Assembly: GCF_027941775.1 (NCBI RefSeq)
Contig: NZ_CP115917.1
Coordinates: forward strand, 343,001 to 407,000
From: Tenacibaculum pacificus
GTDB taxonomy: Bacteria > Bacteroidota > Bacteroidia > Flavobacteriales > Flavobacteriaceae
Length of the DNA stretch: 64,000 nt
Direction: 5' to 3'
Shown: positions 55,823-64,000 of the stretch, piece by piece
How positions within the stretch are numbered: position 1 is the first letter of the stretch
How the letters are laid out: every line of letters begins with the position of its first letter
Notes under the pieces: generated by a model
The model's input: the letters and a program-made list of their open reading frames with translations, nothing else
What the model was told of the DNA's origin: nothing
Databases searched by the model: none
Translations under genes and position numbers: made by a program

Positions 55823-56533
55823 TTATTGGTTGTCAACTATTGTTCCTATTTGATCTCCAGAAACTAATTTAAGTAAGTTTCCTTTTTTATTCATATCAAA
55901 AACAATAATAGGAAGTTTATTTTCTTCACTTAAAGTAAAGGCAGTCATGTCCATTACTTTTAATCCTTTTCTGATAACATCTTTAAAGCTGATACTTTCG
56001 TATTTGATAGCATTTTTATCCTTTTCAGGATCTACATTATAAATACCATCAACTCTAGTTCCTTTTAAAATGGCATCTGCATTTACTTCAATAGCTCTTA
56101 AAACTGCTGCAGTATCAGTAGTAAAATACGGATTTCCAGTACCTCCTCCAAAAATAACTACACGTCCTTTTTCTAAATGACGATTTGCACGACGTTTAAT
56201 ATAAGGTTCTGCAATTTCTTTAATTTCGATAGCAGTTTGTAAACGAGTATGAATTCCTTCAGCCTCTAAAGCACTTTGCAAAGCTAAACCATTAATACAG
56301 GTTGCTAACATTCCCATGTGGTCACCCTGAACTCTATCCATTCCTTGGCTAGCTCCAGCAACACCTCTAAAAATATTTCCACCACCAATAACAATGGCAA
56401 TTTCAATGTTTTTAGCTATTACTTGTTTAATTTCTTGGGCGTATTCTTTAAGTCTTTTAGGATCAATACCATATTGAAGGTCGCCCATTAATGATTCACC
56501 GCTTAATTTTAAAAGGATTCTTTTATATTGCAT
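55823..56533 (-). CDS. pyrH: UMP kinase
   Basis: 236-aa hexameric bacterial UMP kinase. [14 protein letters not shown] opens it; GGGNIFRG near 53, [26 protein letters not shown] near 143 are the key motifs. The usual order tsf-pyrH-frr is preserved. Confidence 0.97.
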   Translation of the reverse strand: MQYKRILLKLSGESLMGDLQYGIDPKRLKEYAQEIKQVIAKNIEIAIVIGGGNIFRGVAGASQGMDRVQGDHMGMLATCINGLALQSALEAEGIHTRLQTAIEIKEIAEPYIKRRANRHLEKGRVVIFGGGTGNPYFTTDTAAVLRAIEVNADAILKGTRVDGIYNVDPEKDKNAIKYESISFKDVIRKGLKVMDMTAFTLSEENKLPIIVFDMNKKGNLLKLVSGDQIGTIVDNQ

Positions 56534-56552
56534 AATCTTGTTGAAAGTTTTG

Positions 56553-56560
56553 CAAAACTA
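56553..56560 (-). promoter_or_regulatory. -7 element of pyrH-frr
   Basis: Minus strand TAGTTTTG, 19 bp before the pyrH start. No good -33 element. Confidence 0.4.
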
Positions 56561-56593
56561 CGCAATTTTTTTGAGTTTGAATTTTGATAAAAG

Positions 56594-56625
56594 AAAAAAC
56601 CATCCAAAAAATTGGATGGTTTTTA
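56594..56625 (-). terminator. Terminator of rpsB-tsf
   Basis: AAAACCATCCAA / TTGGATGGTTTT perfect stem, 4-nt loop, T-run on the minus strand. Confidence 0.9.
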
Positions 56626-56647
56626 AATATTTTGTGATGTTTAAGAA

Positions 56648-57616
56648 TTATCCTAAAGTAACTCTTACGAAGTTTTTAACTTCTACGTCACCAAAAGAAG
56701 AAACATATTCTGCAACAGTTTTCTTTTCGTCTTTAATAAACTTTTGATCTAATAAACATTGTTCTTGATCTAAAGTTGTGTTATCTGAAATAAATCTTTC
56801 CATTTTTCCTGGTAAAATTTTATCCCAAATTTTTTCTGGTTTACCTTCTGATTTTAATTGCTCTTTTGCAATTTCTTCAGCACTAGCTAAAGCAGCATCA
56901 GTTAATTGTAATCTAGAAACATACTGAGGAACGTTCTTTAAAGTTTTACCTAAACGAACTAATTCTTCATTATCTTTTACGATAGCAGCAATTCTTGCTT
57001 CAGTTTCAGACTCTACATAAGCAGCATCAAAACCTTTGTAAGATAAAGAAACAGCTCCCATAGAAGCAGCTTGCATTGCTAAATCTTTTGCTAAAACAGC
57101 AGCATTATCTGCAGGAGCAGATAAACCAACCATAGCAGCAATTTTACCAATGTGAGTATAAGAACCTACGTATGGTGCTTCTAATCTTTCAAAAGAAGTA
57201 ATATCGATTTTTTCACCGATAACACCTGTTTGTTCAATTAATTTTTCAGCAACAGTTACTCCACCAAAATCAGCAGCTAAAAATTCTTCTTTACTTTTAG
57301 TACCAAAAGCAATAGCAACAAATTCAGCAGCTAAATCTTTAAAAGAATCATTTTTAGATACGAAATCTGTTTCACATGCTAATACAATAGCAACACCGTA
57401 AGTGTTGTCATCACTAATTTTAGTAATTGCTACACCTTCAGTAGACTCTCTATCGGCTCTTTTAGCAGCGATTTTTTGTCCTTTTTTACGTAAAACGTCA
57501 ACAGCTTTATCAAAGTTACCTTCTGCTTCTACTAATGCATTTTTACAATCCATCATACCAGCTCCGGTACTTTCTCTTAATTTTTTTACGTCTGCAGCGC
57601 TAATTTTTACTGACAT
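56648..57616 (-). CDS. tsf: Elongation factor Ts
   Basis: 322 aa, longer than the E. coli 283, as in other Bacteroidota. EF-Tu nucleotide-exchange factor. UBA-like N-terminus with RESTGAGMMDCKNALVEAEGN, then the TDFVSKN-containing core. Follows rpsB with a hairpin between. Confidence 0.97.
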   Translation of the reverse strand: MSVKISAADVKKLRESTGAGMMDCKNALVEAEGNFDKAVDVLRKKGQKIAAKRADRESTEGVAITKISDDNTYGVAIVLACETDFVSKNDSFKDLAAEFVAIAFGTKSKEEFLAADFGGVTVAEKLIEQTGVIGEKIDITSFERLEAPYVGSYTHIGKIAAMVGLSAPADNAAVLAKDLAMQAASMGAVSLSYKGFDAAYVESETEARIAAIVKDNEELVRLGKTLKNVPQYVSRLQLTDAALASAEEIAKEQLKSEGKPEKIWDKILPGKMERFISDNTTLDQEQCLLDQKFIKDEKKTVAEYVSSFGDVEVKNFVRVTLG

Positions 57617-57660
57617 ATCTATTGTTATTTTTTAGTTGTTTTATACTTGTAAAAATAGTT

Positions 57661-57686
57661 AAAGGTTTCAAATTAATGAAACCTTT
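57661..57686 (-). promoter_or_regulatory. Hairpin between rpsB and tsf
   Basis: AAAGGTTTCA / TGAAACCTTT, perfect 10-bp arms, 6-nt loop. It lacks a strong T-run on the minus strand, so partial termination or RNA processing is possible. Confidence 0.55.
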
Positions 57687-57705
57687 AATCAAAAATAAAT
57701 TAAAA

Positions 57706-58470
57706 TTATTTAGTTTCTTCTGTAGCAGGAGCTTCAGTAGTAACTTTAGCTTCTTCTTTTACAGGAGCAGCTACTTTTTCTTTATCAGCTTTTCTTTCTG
57801 ATAAACCTTCAGTAATTGCGTCAGTAATATAAGATAATACTTTGTCAATAGACTTTGAAGCATCGTCATTTGCAGGAATTACGTAATCTACTGGTCTAGG
57901 ATCAGAGTTAGTATCAACTAATGCAAAAATTGGAATGTTTAATTTTGTAGCTTCAGCAATTGCAATGTGTTCTTTTTTAACATCAATTACAAATACAGCA
58001 GCAGGTAAACGAGTCATATCAGAAATAGAACCTAAATTCTTTTCTAATTTAGCTCTCTGACGGTTAATTTGTAACTTTTCTCTTTTTGATAAAGCATCAA
58101 AAGAACCATCTTGCTTCATTCTATCAATAGTAGCCATTTTTTTAACAGCTTTACGGATAGTTACGAAGTTTGTTAACATACCACCTGGCCAACGCTCAGT
58201 AATGAACGGCATGTTAATGTTTGTTGCTCTTTCAGCTACAATATCTTTCGCTTGCTTTTTAGTTGCAACGAATAATATTTTACGACCAGAGCTAGCTATT
58301 TTTTGTAAAGCTAATGCAGCTTCATCAATTTTAGCAGATGTTTTATACAAATCGATGATGTGAACACCGTTACGTTCTGTATAAATGTATGGAGCCATGT
58401 TTGGGTTCCATTTTCTAGTTAAGTGACCGAAGTGCACTCCGCTTTCTAATAATTCTTGAATATTTGCCAT
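57706..58470 (-). CDS. rpsB: Small ribosomal subunit protein uS2
   Basis: 254 aa. LLESGVHFGHLTRKWNPNM near the start and RWPGGMLTNFVTIRK near 95, LPAAVFVIDVKKEHIAIAEA near 150 are S2 motifs. An acidic C-terminal tail (EEAKVTTEAPATEETK) is typical for Bacteroidota. A hairpin is present in the leader. Confidence 0.97.
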   Translation of the reverse strand: MANIQELLESGVHFGHLTRKWNPNMAPYIYTERNGVHIIDLYKTSAKIDEAALALQKIASSGRKILFVATKKQAKDIVAERATNINMPFITERWPGGMLTNFVTIRKAVKKMATIDRMKQDGSFDALSKREKLQINRQRAKLEKNLGSISDMTRLPAAVFVIDVKKEHIAIAEATKLNIPIFALVDTNSDPRPVDYVIPANDDASKSIDKVLSYITDAITEGLSERKADKEKVAAPVKEEAKVTTEAPATEETK

Positions 58471-58502
58471 TTTAATAAAATGTGTTTACGTTCTGTTTTC
58501 AC

Positions 58503-58536
58503 AATATTTCAGTAGTTGTAATAAGTCTGAAATATT
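58503..58536 (-). promoter_or_regulatory. Leader hairpin of rpsB
   Basis: AATATTTCAG / CTGAAATATT, perfect 10-bp arms with a 14-nt loop, 33 bp before the rpsB start. It could be an S2-binding autoregulatory leader; the S2 leaders known in other groups are the reason to suspect it. Confidence 0.45.
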
Positions 58537-58595
58537 TAGATACTAAACTGTTAAAAATAAATTTATAAATAACAGTCTCTTTTGAAAATAAATAA

Positions 58596-58617
58596 CATTG
58601 CCTTTTGCAAGGCAATG
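58596..58617 (-). terminator. Hairpin after rpsI, possible weak terminator
   Basis: CATTGCCTT / AAGGCAATG, perfect 9-bp arms, 4-nt loop, 11 bp after the rpsI stop. Without a clean T-run it may only attenuate into rpsB. Confidence 0.45.
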
Positions 58618-58627
58618 AAAATATATA

Positions 58628-59014
58628 TTAACGTTTAGAGAACTGGAATTTCTTACGTGCTTTTTTCTGACCGAATTTCTTACGTTCAACCATTCTAGGG
58701 TCACGAGTTAATAAACCTTCTGGTTTTAATACTGCTTTGTGCTCTTCGTTAATTGCTACTAATGCTCTAGTAATTGCTAAACGAATTGCTTCTGCTTGAC
58801 CTGTAATACCACCTCCGTAAACATTAACTTTAATGTCATAAGACTCTAAGTTCTCAGTTAACATTAAAGGTTGTTGAATTTTATATTGTAAAGTTCCTGT
58901 TGTAAAGTAGTTCTTAAAGTCCTTCTTGTTAACAGTAATGTTTCCTTTACCTTCTGAAAGATAAATACGAGCAACTGCTGTTTTTCTTCTACCTATTTTG
59001 TGTACAGTTTCCAT
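58628..59014 (-). CDS. rpsI: Small ribosomal subunit protein uS9
   Basis: 128 aa. Starts METVHKIGRRKTAVARIYL and ends with the conserved GQKKARKKFQFSKR. Start codon overlaps the rplM stop by one base. Confidence 0.98.
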   Translation of the reverse strand: METVHKIGRRKTAVARIYLSEGKGNITVNKKDFKNYFTTGTLQYKIQQPLMLTENLESYDIKVNVYGGGITGQAEAIRLAITRALVAINEEHKAVLKPEGLLTRDPRMVERKKFGQKKARKKFQFSKR

Positions 59015-59469
59015 TATTTAAGATCTTTAAGGTTAATAGCTTTTGGGTTTTGAGCTGTTTGTTGGTGCTCAGTACCTGCATAAGCATACAAGTTTTTGTA
59101 TAAAGCGCTTCCTAATTTATTTTTAGGTAACATTCCTTTTACTGCTTTTTCGATTAATCTTGTAGGATCTTTTTCGAACATTTCTGTAGCAGTTAATGAT
59201 CTTTGTCCACCTGGATAACCTGTGTGACGGATATAAGATTTATCAGTCCACTTTTTACCAGTTAAAACAATTTTTTCTGCGTTGATAACAACCACGTTAT
59301 CTCCACAATCTACGTGAGGAGTATAATTTGGTTTGTACTTACCTCTAATTAGCATTGCTATTTGAGAAGCTAGACGACCCAACGTTTGCCCGTCCGCATC
59401 AACTAAAACCCACTCTTTATTAACAGTGTTTTTGTTCGCTGATACTGTTTTGTAACTTAATGTGTTCAT
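59014..59469 (-). CDS. rplM: Large ribosomal subunit protein uL13
   Basis: 151 aa. VDADGQTLGRLASQIAMLIRGK and NPKAINL at the end, GGQRSLTATEMF near 93: the standard L13 signature. First gene of rplM-rpsI, with an ideal promoter. Confidence 0.98.
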   Translation of the reverse strand: MNTLSYKTVSANKNTVNKEWVLVDADGQTLGRLASQIAMLIRGKYKPNYTPHVDCGDNVVVINAEKIVLTGKKWTDKSYIRHTGYPGGQRSLTATEMFEKDPTRLIEKAVKGMLPKNKLGSALYKNLYAYAGTEHQQTAQNPKAINLKDLK

Positions 59470-59526
59470 AATTACACGATTAGTTTTTGTTTATTAATAT
59501 ATGAATTTCTCCTTAAAAAAGGAATG

Positions 59527-59557
59527 CAAATATACGCCTAATTATTTGATTGACAAA
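59527..59557 (-). promoter_or_regulatory. Promoter of rplM-rpsI
   Basis: Minus strand TTTG (59554-59557), 19-nt spacer, TATATTTG (59527-59534): complete Bacteroidota promoter. Confidence 0.8.
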
Positions 59558-59585
59558 TAGTGAGTTAGTTTAATTTCTTTCAAAT

Positions 59586-59613
59586 AAAAAAAACGTGCAT
59601 TTGCACGTTTTTT
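59586..59613 (-). terminator. Terminator after the OmpA-family gene
   Basis: AAAAACGTGCA / TGCACGTTTTT stem, T-run on the minus strand; 27 bp after the stop at 59640. Confidence 0.8.
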
Positions 59614-59639
59614 ATTAATTTTATCAAAAGAGTTTTAAA

Positions 59640-60489
59640 TTATTCAGCTTTTTGCTCTAATAATTCAAAAAATTGATTTAAACGAGGAAGAATAATAATT
59701 TTTGTTCTTCTGTTTTTTGCTTTGTTTTCAGGAGTGTCATTAGCTACTAAAGGCACATAACTACCTCTACCTGCTGCGATTAATCGATTAGGAGCTACGT
59801 TATATTTATTTTGAAGATCACGTACAATAGCTGTTGAACGTAAAACACTTAATCCCCAGTTATCTTTGATGCTAGATCCTTTTGTAACAGGTGTATCATC
59901 TGTATGACCTTCTATCATAACATCCATTTCTGGCTGAGCATTTATAACCGTAGCTACTTTTCCTAAAACTTTAGAAGCTTCTTCTGAAATAGTATAACTT
60001 CCACTTTTAAATAATAATTTATCAGAAATTGAGATAAAAACAACTGTTTTTTCTACATTAATAACGATATCTTCATCATCAATACCTTGTTGTAATTGTT
60101 TCTTTAAGTGAAAAGCAACGGCTAAATTTAAAGAATCTTTTTTAGAATTAGCAGCTCTAATTCTGTTGATATATTTATCTTTTTTACTTAATTGTGTTAA
60201 AGTTTCTTTGATATTATCATTTGCTCCTTTACTTAAAACGGTTAAATTTTCTACTTGTTTTAATGAGTTTTGCTTGTCTTGTTTTAAATCTCCTACTGAA
60301 GATTTTAATGTAGAAACTCTTTCTTCACAACTTTCTTTTTGAATTAAACATTTAGTAAGATTTGCTTTTACAGCAGATAATTCATTTTTCGTTTTTTCAA
60401 TGTTTTGTTTTTAAAGCATTTAGTTCTTTTGTAGACACACATGATGCTAATAAGAAAGAAGTGGTAAGGAATATAAAAATTTTCTTCAT
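59640..60489 (-). pseudogene. OmpA-family lipoprotein, split by a +1 A frameshift
   Basis: Outer-membrane lipoprotein with an OmpA-like peptidoglycan-binding C-terminus. It starts at ATG 60489 with a lipobox (LLASC, Cys17) and is followed by a coiled coil. The frame breaks at a run of five A (plus-strand T 60408-60412): ...LNALKTKH stop. With four A it reads LNALKQNIEKTKNELSAV and runs on in frame into DVMIEGHTDDTPV and NRRTKIIILP at the C-terminus, 282 aa in all. The C-terminal frame alone is only 95 aa with no start of its own near. Homopolymer slip or sequence error. Confidence 0.87.
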
Positions 60490-60615
60490 TTTATACTTTG
60501 TTTGTGTTATTAATAATCAATAAGGCAAATTTAACAAAACCAATTAGCAAAAAAATAGAATTAACAATCTTTTATGAACCTATAATCAATTATTTTTGTG
60601 CTTAAATTTTAAAAA

Positions 60616-61596
60616 ATGATTAATAAAATAGTTTACATTTTATGTATATCAGTATTTTTAATTTCTTGTAAAAAAGAAGTTAAATCATCAAAAAATAACT
60701 TACAAGGCTTTGTTTTTGGTACAACTTATAATATTACTTATTTTGAAAATGAAAATAAAGCTAATTATCAAAAATCAATAGATAGTTTATTTAGTTTAGT
60801 TAATAATTCATTATCTACGTATTTACCAACTTCGGATATTTCAAAGATAAATAAAGGCGATACTACCGTAGTTGTTGATGATATGTTTATTGAAGTTTTT
60901 GCAAAAGCGAAAAAAATATATAAAGAAACAGATGGTTATTTTGACCCTACAATTGGTAAATTAATTAATGCTTACGGATTTGGGTCGGGTAAGGAGCGTA
61001 AAAATTTATCATCCGAAGAAATTAAAAAATTAATGATTGATGTTGGTTTTGATAAAGTTGTATTGAAAAATAATAAAGTATATCGTCAATCAGATCAGAT
61101 TGAATTTAATGTAAATGCTTTTGCTAAAGGATACGGTGTTGATATTATCGGTCGGTTTTTAGAGGATAAAAAAATCAACAATTATTTAATTGAAATTGGA
61201 GGTGAAATTAGAGCAAGAGGAAAAAAGAATGGTAAATTATGGAAAGTTGCCATAGAAAAACCAAATATTGATGGAACACGCTCACTTCAAAAAATAATTT
61301 CGTTGGATAATGAATCAATGGCTACTTCTGGTAATTATCGAAAATTTAAACTAAATGGAAATGGTAAAAAAATTGTACATACTATTAATGCTAAAACAGG
61401 TTTAGCTAATGAAAGTAATTTATTAAGTGTTTCAGTGCGATTAAAAGGCGATTGTGCCGATGTAGATGCTTATGCAACAGCTTTTTTAGCTATGGGATTA
61501 GAAAAAACTAAAGTGTTTTTACAAAAATATCCTGAGTTAAAAGTAGTTTTATTATATAATGATGAAAATAATGAATTGAAAGAATTTGAAAATTAA
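60616..61596 (+). CDS. apbE: FAD:protein FMN transferase
   Basis: 326-aa lipoprotein (lipobox LISC, Cys18) that covalently attaches FMN to Na+-NQR/RNF-type subunits in the periplasm. Family features: TTYNITYF near 37, SLSTYLPTSDISKIN near 62, INAYGFGSGKER near 119, NVNAFAKGYGVD near 172, GGEIRARGKK near 194. Overlaps the convergent methyltransferase gene by 4 bp. Confidence 0.94.
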   Translation: MINKIVYILCISVFLISCKKEVKSSKNNLQGFVFGTTYNITYFENENKANYQKSIDSLFSLVNNSLSTYLPTSDISKINKGDTTVVVDDMFIEVFAKAKKIYKETDGYFDPTIGKLINAYGFGSGKERKNLSSEEIKKLMIDVGFDKVVLKNNKVYRQSDQIEFNVNAFAKGYGVDIIGRFLEDKKINNYLIEIGGEIRARGKKNGKLWKVAIEKPNIDGTRSLQKIISLDNESMATSGNYRKFKLNGNGKKIVHTINAKTGLANESNLLSVSVRLKGDCADVDAYATAFLAMGLEKTKVFLQKYPELKVVLLYNDENNELKEFEN

Positions 61597-62375
61597 TTCT
61601 TAAAACATACAGGTAAAATTTCGCCTTTCATTAAAGCAAATCGTTCTAGTTTTTCTGGAGCGATTTTTTTTGTGAAATCAACTTCATCAACTTTAAAACC
61701 TATTGAGCGAAGTTTGTCAAAATAATCACGACCATAAACACGTACATGGTCGTATTGTCCGAATATTTTTGTGCGTTCTTTTTCATCGGTAATTGAATCG
61801 TCTTCAAAGGTTTTTTCTCTTGATAAATCTTGCGGAATCTGAAAAACACCAAATCCGCCAACTTTTAAAACTCTGTATAATTCTTGCATTGCTTTGGTAT
61901 CATCCGTAATATGTTCTAAAACATGATTACAAAAAACAACATCAAATTCATTATCTTTAAAAGGTAAATCGCAAATATCAGCTTTTACATCAGCAATTGG
62001 CGATTCTAAATCAGAAGTAATATATTCTAAGTTTTTTTGTTTTCTGAAGATATCTAAAAAGCATTGTTCAGGTGCAATATGAAGTACTTTTAATTTTTTA
62101 TCCGAAGAATTATTTGAAGATAAAAAAGTAGTTTCATTTTGTAAATACAACCATAATAAACGATGTCTTTCTAAAGATAGAGTAGAAGGTGAAAGTGCAT
62201 TTTCTCTTTGAATTCCGTATCCGTAAGGCAAAAATTTTCTGAATGATTTTCCGTCAATAGGATCGGTAAAAACATCACCTTTTAACCACCATGCAATTAT
62301 TGGACTAACCAAATAACTAGCTTTAATTAATAAAGGTCGTGGAATGGTATTTAATATGGATTTGAATATTTTCAA
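61593..62375 (-). CDS. Class I SAM-dependent methyltransferase
   Basis: 260 aa. An unusual N-terminal membrane-associated segment (about 1-35) precedes a Rossmann methyltransferase core: motif I LKVLHIAPEQ near 95, ADICDLPFKDNEFDVVFCNHVLEHITD near 130-155 and VLKVGGFGVFQIPQ. UbiE/Coq5-like in general form; substrate unknown. Downstream of map behind a terminator. Confidence 0.85.
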   Translation of the reverse strand: MKIFKSILNTIPRPLLIKASYLVSPIIAWWLKGDVFTDPIDGKSFRKFLPYGYGIQRENALSPSTLSLERHRLLWLYLQNETTFLSSNNSSDKKLKVLHIAPEQCFLDIFRKQKNLEYITSDLESPIADVKADICDLPFKDNEFDVVFCNHVLEHITDDTKAMQELYRVLKVGGFGVFQIPQDLSREKTFEDDSITDEKERTKIFGQYDHVRVYGRDYFDKLRSIGFKVDEVDFTKKIAPEKLERFALMKGEILPVCFKN

Positions 62376-62388
62376 CTAGTAATAAATT

Positions 62389-62425
62389 AAAAAATCAGCC
62401 TTTAAAATAAGTAAAGGCTGATTTA
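62389..62425 (-). terminator. Terminator of map
   Basis: AAATCAGCCTTT / AAAGGCTGATTT perfect stem, T-run on the minus strand, 7 bp after the map stop. Confidence 0.85.
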
Positions 62426-62431
62426 TATTTT

Positions 62432-63235
62432 TTATGCTCTAAATTCGTCTTCTTCGTTAGTTTCAATACCTAACGCTTCGTGCACATATTTAAAGGTAGA
62501 AAGTAATTCTGGTTTTCCATTAACAATAGCAACATCATGTTCAAAATGAGCAGAAGGCTTGTTGTCTAAAGTTGTAATTGTCCAACCGTCATCATGTTGT
62601 AAAATCTTGTGAGTTCCTAAGTTTGTCATCGGTTCAATGGCAACAACCATTCCTTCAATAAACTTTTTACCACGACCTCTTTGACCGTAATTAGGCATTT
62701 CTGGGTCTTCGTGCATTACACGTCCTAAACCATGACCAACTAATTCACGAACTACTCCGTAACCATGTTTTTCAGTAAAGTTTTGAATAGCAAAACCAAC
62801 ATCACCAACACGATTTCCTACTTTTAATTCACGAATACCAACGTATAAACTTTCTCTAGTTACGTCTAATAATTTTTGAGTTTCAGCAGCAATTTCACCA
62901 ACAGCAAAAGTGTAGGCATGATCTCCGTAAAAACCATTTTTAAGAGCTCCACAATCAATCGAAATAATATCGCCTTCAATTAAAGGAGTTTTGTTAGGGA
63001 TTCCGTGTACTACTTGCGAGTTTGGACTCATACAAAGTGTATTTGGAAAATCATATAATCCTAAAAAACCAGGAATTGCTCCTTCTGCGCGGATAAAATC
63101 TTCAGCAAGTTTATCTAAGTATAAAGTAGAAACTCCAGGTTTTACCTCTTTAGCTAACATTCCTAAAGTTTTTGATACTATTAATGCACTTTCACGCATT
63201 ATTTCTATTTCTTCTCTAGTTTTTGGTTTGATCAT
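62432..63235 (-). CDS. map: Methionine aminopeptidase
   Basis: 267 aa from the ATG at 63235 (MIKPKTREEIEIMRES); a longer frame to 63256 is unlikely. Type I enzyme removing N-terminal Met. Metal ligands: Asp in ISIDCGAL, Asp in YGDHAYTF, His in GHGLGRVMHE, Glu in AIEPM and HFEHD near the C-terminus. Terminated before the methyltransferase gene. Confidence 0.96.
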   Translation of the reverse strand: MIKPKTREEIEIMRESALIVSKTLGMLAKEVKPGVSTLYLDKLAEDFIRAEGAIPGFLGLYDFPNTLCMSPNSQVVHGIPNKTPLIEGDIISIDCGALKNGFYGDHAYTFAVGEIAAETQKLLDVTRESLYVGIRELKVGNRVGDVGFAIQNFTEKHGYGVVRELVGHGLGRVMHEDPEMPNYGQRGRGKKFIEGMVVAIEPMTNLGTHKILQHDDGWTITTLDNKPSAHFEHDVAIVNGKPELLSTFKYVHEALGIETNEEDEFRA

Positions 63236-63300
63236 TTTAAAAATATTGAAAGGCAAATTTACGGTTATTTTTGATTTTAAAATTCGAAATACTTAAATCT

Positions 63301-64000
63301 TTAAATTAACGAATTTTGTGTCATTTCTTTAGGTTGAGGTACATTCATTAAATGTAAAATAGTTGGTGCAATATCACCTAAAACACCGCTTTTTATATTT
63401 TTTAATTCTTTATCAACCAAAACCATTGGTACAGGGTTTGTGGTGTGAGCTGTATTTGGTGAACCATCAGGATTCATCATTGTTTCACAATTCCCATGAT
63501 CGGCAATTACAATAGTTGTATAATCGTTTTCTAAAGCCGTTGTAATTACATCTTTTACGCAATTATCAACCGTTTCACAAGCTTTTACAGCTGCTTCAAA
63601 AACACCTGTATGACCAACCATATCGCCATTTGCAAAGTTTAAACATACAAAATCAACAGCGCCTTCTTTTAATTCAGGAATAATTGCATCACGAATTTCG
63701 TAAGCGCTCATTTCTGGTTGTAAATCGTACGTTGCTACTTTTGGCGATGGACATAATAAACGTTTTTCACCTTTAAATTCTTGTTCTCTTCCTCCAGAAA
63801 AGAAAAATGTTACGTGTGGATATTTTTCAGTTTCAGCAATTCTAATTTGAGTTTTTCCTGCACTTTCTAAAACTTCACCTAAAGTATTTTCAATATTATT
63901 ACTATTGTAAATTACTTTAATATCTTTAAAAGTTTCATCATAGTTTGTCATGGTAACAAAGTATAATGGTAATTTTTTGGTATTAAGTTCAGGGAAATCT
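63301..64000 (-). CDS. gpmI: 2,3-bisphosphoglycerate-independent phosphoglycerate mutase (5' end cut by window edge)
   Basis: Interconverts 3- and 2-phosphoglycerate. The C-terminal about 233 aa is visible; the frame stays open to the right edge (…PLYFVTMTNYDETF). The metal-site motif FVCLNFANGDMVGHTGVFEAAVKACE (read in parts) and IADHGNCETM, TAHTTNPVPMVLVD are diagnostic. Beginning lies outside the window; not a broken gene. Confidence 0.94.
   Translation of the reverse strand, partial: DFPELNTKKLPLYFVTMTNYDETFKDIKVIYNSNNIENTLGEVLESAGKTQIRIAETEKYPHVTFFFSGGREQEFKGEKRLLCPSPKVATYDLQPEMSAYEIRDAIIPELKEGAVDFVCLNFANGDMVGHTGVFEAAVKACETVDNCVKDVITTALENDYTTIVIADHGNCETMMNPDGSPNTAHTTNPVPMVLVDKELKNIKSGVLGDIAPTILHLMNVPQPKEMTQNSLI

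Noticed and set aside
1..64000. CRISPR array or phage/IS module
   Set aside because: No regularly spaced direct repeats, Cas, integrase, capsid or transposase motifs were found.

Overview
The window is a strongly AT-rich piece of a Bacteroidota chromosome, most likely a marine member of the Flavobacteriaceae (a Tenacibaculum/Polaribacter-like organism; genus not proven). Reasons: Bacteroidota-type promoters (TTG, 19-20 nt, TAnnTTTG) recur in front of genes; classical Shine-Dalgarno sites are rare; and the gene content is typical of flavobacteria (ExbB plus two ExbD, SCCK-type lipoproteins, RND operon led by TetR, class I sigma-54, DUF3098 between ftsX and uppP). No prophage, IS element or CRISPR array was seen. 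One tRNA gene is present.

Layout. 1-5400: fatty-acid initiation genes (accC partial, accB, fabH), rpmF with its YceD partner, pdxA, and divergent ribE. 5400-17300: a sugar-acid catabolic island of two convergent operons. The plus-strand operon (SDR dehydrogenase, lactonase, KDGal kinase, KDPGal aldolase, galactonate dehydratase) reads as an oxidative DeLey-Doudoroff route for D-galactose. The minus-strand operon (GntR/LacI-type regulator, SSS symporter, zwf, pgl, edd, eda) is a full Entner-Doudoroff route from glucose-6-P. Near-identical 16-bp palindromes lie upstream of both operons, suggesting one regulon. 17400-25300: tRNA(CAU), a frameshifted polyprenyl synthetase, and a TetR-TolC-MFP-RND efflux operon with a clear palindromic operator over the promoter. 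25300-31400: recX, small lipoproteins and envelope genes, truB-uppP-DUF3098-ftsX, methylmalonyl-CoA epimerase. 31600-36000: an unknown gene, a membrane protein/histidine kinase/response regulator set, rbfA and a LolC/E-like permease. 36000-37400: a pocket of small unknown genes and a REP-like palindrome. 37400-43700: dusB, lepA, a HExxH metallopeptidase and a frameshifted asparaginase. 43900-50600: the TonB-energising ExbB/ExbD set, rpoN and asnS. 50600-55200: a membrane-anchored P-loop ATPase, a PAS-LuxR regulator, a candidate small-RNA unit and a frameshifted RND/MMPL exporter. 55200-64000: translation genes (frr, pyrH, tsf, rpsB, rpsI, rplM), a frameshifted OmpA lipoprotein, apbE, a methyltransferase, map and partial gpmI.

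The most notable observations are: the paired galactose and glucose oxidation operons with a shared operator; four conserved genes each broken by a small net insertion (+1 or +2), which points to assembly/sequencing indels or to unusually many pseudogenes; a membrane-anchored DnaA/IstB-like ATPase of unknown role; and an orphan promoter-to-terminator unit near 52.5 kb that looks like a small RNA or a 17-codon gene.
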